Shown piece after piece: positions 59,906 to 64,000 of a stretch of DNA of 64,000 bases. Both the position numbers and the translations under genes were made by a program. Positions within the stretch are counted from its first letter, which is position 1; each line of letters opens with the position of its first letter. The notes below the pieces were generated by a model. It worked only from the letters and a program-made list of their open reading frames with translations, had not been told where the DNA came from and searched no databases. The stretch comes from Orbilia blumenaviensis (taxonomy: Eukaryota; Ascomycota; Orbiliomycetes; Orbiliales; Orbiliaceae): positions 1 through 64,000 of the forward strand of contig JAVHNS010000017.1 of NCBI GenBank assembly GCA_036872755.1, written 5' to 3'.

Positions 59906-61239
59906 ATGGCGCCTCAAATCAACGACGAATTGGCAGTTCCTGCTCCCGCTTCCGTTACTGTTACTCCTCAGACCCAATCTTCAACAAAGTCACCTTCCAA
60001 TTCACCCGGGCCGAGAGGCAGCAGCAGCAGCCGTGTTGATGTACCGCCATGCCTGCTTTCCCCAGCTTTTACACCACCTTCGACCCCAGGAACAGGCACT
60101 CCCAGGCCCGCCACAGAACCTACAACCAGCTCTACATCAGACCCCGATACAGTGGTCCAGCCGACACTGTTGGAGGAACTACCAGAGGTGCGATTAACCA
60201 TTTCTCTCACATCCATTAAAAAAAATACTCTCTCCAATAATCCCAACACACCCATCAGAAGCTATATCATGCTAAAAATTATTTACCGCGGGTTCGTTCA
60301 CAGGTGAAATGCCAAGTCAGAGCAAGAATACCGAGGTAAAAAAAAAAAAAGAGAGAGAAAAAGAAAAACGCCCAACCGTGAAGTTAATTTTTCAGTCGCT
60401 AACGGAGTTTCCATTTTTTCCTAATTGTAGAAATGGTGGAGGCGAGATCTTTCTCCATCTATACAACAATAATATCGATAATAAGGAACATCTTGCGATA
60501 GTATTTGGCGATAGCATTCGGTCCAAATCACTAGATGCTCCCCAGGAGAACGAAACAGAGATGGTGCGGATGACCCGAGGTGCATATACAGGCCGCCTGT
60601 ATCCTGGTAGAACGTCGTCCTCGACATTATCATCGAGCCTCGATCCCGGTACCCCCGTCTCCCAACATCCAGAAGATCCAATTCCTTTGGTTCGGATCCA
60701 TTCCGAATGTTACACCGGGGAGACGGCGTGGTCGGCTCGGTGCGACTGCGGTGAGCAACTGGATGAGGCCGCTCGCCTCATGACACTTGAGGGCAATGGC
60801 GTTGTAGTATACCTACGCCAAGAGGGTAGGGGCATAGGACTAGCCGAAAAGTTAAAGGCTTACAACCTCCAGGATCTCGGGAACGATACAGTGACTGCGA
60901 ATCTGCTCCTTCGCCATCCCGCTGACGCTCGGTCCTATGGGCTCGCCACTGCCATTCTCCAAGATCTTGGCCTATCAACAATCAGACTGCTAACGAACAA
61001 CCCCATAAAGGTTGCCGCAGTCGAGGGCCCGAACAAAGAGATACGAGTCGCGGAAAGGGTCCCAATGGTGCCTCTTGCTTGGAAGGGTTTGAAAGGGGGG
61101 GTCTCTGGGGAAGAAGTCGACAATTATCTAAAAACTAAGGTAGGTCTCTATTCTTGTCTAGGCCGCCGAGGTACAAGGAATTAACTTATATCCTTAGATC
61201 CACCGCATGGGCCACCTACTCCCAGATTTGGGTCTCTGA
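59906..61239 (+). CDS. GTP cyclohydrolase II (riboflavin synthesis), four exons
   Basis: Exons are 59906-60187, 60304-60335 (32-nt micro-exon), 60431-61139 and 61198-61239, giving 354 residues. It opens the imidazole ring of GTP, releasing formate and diphosphate, as the first committed step of riboflavin synthesis. After a Pro/Ser/Thr-rich N-terminal 90 residues, the spliced [22 protein letters not shown] enters the catalytic domain. Key motifs are [40 protein letters not shown] followed by DCGEQLDEA (three zinc-binding Cys), [20 protein letters not shown], the catalytic Asp/Arg region [20 protein letters not shown], and [15 protein letters not shown] final [13 protein letters not shown] exon is fungus-typical. 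The bacterial DHBP synthase fusion is absent, as expected in fungi. Confidence 0.95.
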
Positions 61240-61703
61240 GATTAAAGCACATCTTCTGCAAGTATGTTCGTTGCGCTAATGCACTGTCTTCCTCTTACCC
61301 TTCATGCCCAACATGTGTAATTTCTTGAGCCAGAGTCGGTGTCCGGGAGTTATTGTTTACACTAGTATATGATGTACCATAGGTTGTTGTTAATACTACC
61401 ACCGTATTATTCACCAGTATCGTCAGCCCGGCTTATGGGAAATCTATCTATTTTGTCGTCACCAAAACAACTGCAGAAATCCGCAGGATTTTGTAAGCTT
61501 ATAAGCCCATTGGTCCGCGTAATGCCTTGTAGGAGCATGTGTGCACGTCCGTGCTTTCGAGAGAGAAAGATGTAGAATTCTAGATCTATGACCAATGATG
61601 GCGCAATAATGGGTACAGTTCCCCGATACACCGTGAGCGTAAATGACTAGTATTGGGTAAATAGAGGCGCGCGGATCTGTCTGGCGGAAACAGAGCGAGA
61701 AGC
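61240..61703. other. Convergent intergenic region, RIB1 / ARP2
   Basis: This is 464 bp of AT-leaning untranslated sequence. No gene, tRNA or repeat is recognised. Confidence 0.4.
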
Positions 61704-63398
61704 TCAACCCCGAGGACCCAACTTTTCCAGGGCTCGTTTTCCTTGCTCTTCCCATTCTGCTTTAGTTATCCACATCCCCTCGTTTTCCGCCATCTACGAA
61801 AGAATAGCTGTTAGCCCATGATGATAAGATGTCGGTTTAACAAACTTACAATATTCCCAAGCACTGAACCCCCCATGAAAACCAGGTGTCGTCGTCTCGG
61901 CGGATCTTCGACTCTGACTTTAAATTTCTGGAGGAAGTCAAGTCATATTAGCACACAATCCACAAATGCTAACAACAGTATTAAAAAAGGAGCGTTCCCC
62001 GTCTTACATTCAGTCTGGTGGGGTCTCCGTTAAGGACCCTTGTCAGCCATAGTTGCTTAAGCTCCTTCTCCAGACGACTTGGAAGCCCGGGGTACATGCT
62101 CGAACCACCAGAGAGAACAATTGCCTTGAACAAACTAGATCTGACATCCACATCGGCACTCTGGATTGTGCTGAACAAGAATTCACCTAAGCCTTCCTGG
62201 TCGCAATCGACTAGATGTGGTTGGAATAAGCACTCCGGGGCTTCGAAGCGTTCGCTGCCTATCCGAATAACGCGGCCGTCTGGTAATGTGTAATTCTCAA
62301 CTAGAACAGTTGTTTCTTCAGCAAGCTTTTGGTCGAGTTGGAGATCATAAGACACATAACAAAGCTTTTCTTTAATTTGGCGAACAGTTTCGAAATCAGC
62401 TGTCCGATTCAAAGCGTACCCGCGGCGCAGGAGAAGTTTAATAAGCTGACGGGTTACATTCCGACCCGCAACGTCGAGGCGACGGGTTAAATGATTGAGG
62501 ACAACCGACTCGTAAACCGGAACAATATGTGTAACACCATCGCCGGAATCAACAACAACGCCGCTGCTAAGACCTAGAATATATTAGATGTCGGGTGTTA
62601 AACTATCGCCGGAGCAGGCGTACCTTGTGCATACAAAGCCAGTACGGCCTGAATCGCAACATAAACCCCCCCGAAGTTATAGTTTTCGAACATAACTTCG
62701 CACATTTTCTCTCGATTACTTAGAGGGTTCAATGGAGGCTCTGTCAAGAGGATCTTTCGGCCGGTCGGGTCTATCTGAAGCTTCTCATTGAAGGTGTAAT
62801 CCCACAGATGTAGCATGTCATCCCATTTCTTGACAATACCATTCTCCATCTACAGAGATGATTAGTCGGGTGATTCCTCGGTTGACCATAAAAATGGGGT
62901 ATCTGAAATTGGAGGCGCACCGGGTAACTGATTTGTAGCATTGTCCTGATTTTTGCGGCCTCATCTCCACACATGATGTCCTTCAGAAGGACCTCACCCC
63001 CGCTTTCCCTCTCCTCTGTTCGTAGTATCGGTCTCCCAACAATACTCGGGAATTGATGTTCGGGGAAATTTGATCCGGCGTAGCCGACCTTGAGGCTGTC
63101 CACAAGATAGCATGTTAGCTAGATTGGCCTGGTAGTGTTACGTGTGCCAGGAAGTGGTTGACTGCTGGCGATAAATCCGAAACAACAGCCTCCCACGGGA
63201 TGCGGCCGTAACTTACAATCCGGTGCCGCCATCGAGGACTATAAACACATTAAAGTTAATACAATAGAACGAACCCAAGAACAGCGAAGAGCTCAGTTGT
63301 GACGTAAACAGACAAGCCGGAAACAAAGTCACCACTTCTCTAGCTTATGTCGGGAAATTGGTCGGGTATACGGACGAACCTATTGGAGCTTGAGACAT
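61704..63398 (-). CDS. Actin-related protein 2 (Arp2/3 complex), seven exons
   Basis: Coding exons (minus strand) are 63398-63380 (19 nt), 63238-63217 (22 nt), 63095-62921, 62849-62624, 62573-62008, 61927-61850 and 61793-61704. The sum is 391 residues, the length of yeast Arp2. Splicing gives [20 protein letters not shown] then [20 protein letters not shown], with the actin-fold phosphate loop. Next are [60 protein letters not shown] (second phosphate loop), [20 protein letters not shown] and [20 protein letters not shown]. The tail is [20 protein letters not shown]. Arp2 with Arp3 nucleates branched actin at endocytic patches and hyphal tips. The GT/AG signals and phases of all six introns are consistent. 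Confidence 0.96.
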
Positions 63399-63622
63399 CG
63401 TGAGAGACCGAGAGTTTATGTATCGTCACGGCTTGGTGGTGTGGTGGAGGAGGAGGATGATAGAGTGTTGGTGACGACGTCCGGCGTGGACAGGTGTGGG
63501 GTTTCTGGTAAGCTCAAGCCTAAGCTCCTCCTGCTTACCACCGCCGTGATTTAACCCGGACCATCAACCAAACCCAACTCCTGCGGTGCCCCGGCCCAGC
63601 CCAGGACAAGACAACAGCATCA
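63399..63622. promoter_or_regulatory. Compact divergent promoter, ARP2 / right-edge gene
   Basis: Only 224 bp separate the ARP2 start from a candidate ATG on the plus strand. A GGTGGTGTGGTGGAGGAGGAGGATG purine-rich patch (63432-63456) lies between them. Confidence 0.35.
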
Positions 63623-63965
63623 ATGGACGAGGGATTTCATTTCGAGCACCTCTCGCAAAGAGATACGTATTTTCTATTCCCTTACCTCTCTACTGTCGTC
63701 TAGCTAACAGGACGCATTTACACTGGGAAGATTAGGTCTACTTCTTCAAAATCTTCAGAAAAGACACGATGATATCCGCGCCTACAATGACAACATTGTC
63801 AGAGTTGGAGTCGAAATGAAAAATTCATTGCACCCCGTAAGGGATGGATCGCACATTGAGCAACAGAAGCTATCAAACAACACGGTTGTGAAATCCCGAA
63901 ACATCAGCATCACAAACGAAACAGACCTGGGAATTGCGGACGATGACCCAGTGTCGGGAATATAA
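63623..63965 (+). CDS. Small unrecognised protein, splice model unresolved
   Basis: A candidate first exon from 63623 reads MDEGFHFEHLSQRD. A second open segment, 63711-63965, reads DAFTLGRLGLLLQNLQKRHD and DIRAYNDNIVRVGVEMKNSL, then a polar tail ending DDDPVSGI and a stop. The second segment is preceded by CTAACAG, a good branch and acceptor, and is helical. The only GT donor nearby (63667) leaves phase 2, but the second segment needs phase 0. The canonical join therefore stops after eight codons. Either the start exon is elsewhere, a non-canonical donor is used, or a base is wrong. The likely product is about 95-100 residues. I recognise no family. Confidence 0.35.
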
Positions 63966-64000
63966 GTCACCCCAGTGTTCTCTCACGACTTGATCTACTA

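Overview
The window looks like a scaffold piece from a filamentous ascomycete, most likely Eurotiomycetes and probably Onygenales (Blastomyces/Emmonsia-like Ajellomycetaceae would fit). Evidence: short GT-AG introns of about 50-120 bp with CTAAC/CTGAC-like branch sites, Pezizomycotina versions of housekeeping proteins, and a two-speed layout. The first 15.1 kb is an extremely AT-rich block without genes. The remaining 49 kb is ordinary, gene-dense sequence. The genus is an inference; no species marker is present.

Region 1 (1-15.1 kb) reads as a RIP (repeat-induced point mutation) isochore. Its best-defined object is a dead LTR retrotransposon (7669-14797): two 330-bp LTRs of identical length, TG...CA ends and a possible AATTT target duplication. 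The LTRs align without gaps, and every difference traced is a transition. Each LTR has lost GC in the opposite half. Outside it are two copies of a roughly 330-355 bp repeat (4933-5262, 6210-6564) with an inverted terminal fragment (2460-2498), and a gapless 114-bp repeat pair near both edges of the block (1737-1850, 15254-15367).

Region 2 (15.7-64 kb) has 17 well-supported protein genes and one unresolved one, mostly in divergent and convergent pairs: Golgi coiled-coil protein (-); SIKE/FGFR1OP2-like STRIPAK subunit (+); Q-rich protein of unknown function (+); PRM10/ThrE-like membrane transporter (+, 12 exons); histone H1 (+); long kinesin (+); UBR7/Mlo2-type UBR-box/PHD protein (-); MAF1 (+); Hcs1/SMBP2 helicase (+); AP-1 sigma (-); UPF1 (+); INO1 (+); Vps73-like MFS transporter (-); SSN3/CDK8 (+); ARF6-type GTPase ArfB (+); mitochondrial thioredoxin-like protein (-); GTP cyclohydrolase II RIB1 (+); ARP2 (-); and a small gene at the right edge (+). 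Most models were rebuilt exon by exon by checking splice phase against known family sequence. Several have start-codon exons of only 6-19 nt.

Functionally this is a housekeeping neighbourhood (membrane traffic: golgin, AP-1 sigma, ArfB; RNA and transcription control: UPF1, MAF1, CDK8; cytoskeleton: kinesin, ARP2; metabolism: INO1, RIB1), not a biosynthetic or defence cluster. I found no evidence for a wholly new system. The most noteworthy signals are the RIP-mosaic LTR pair, the short repeats that kept their GC, two neighbouring genes that both need GC-AG introns, an in-frame stop-free intron in the UBR7 homologue, and the uncharacterised Q-rich protein.
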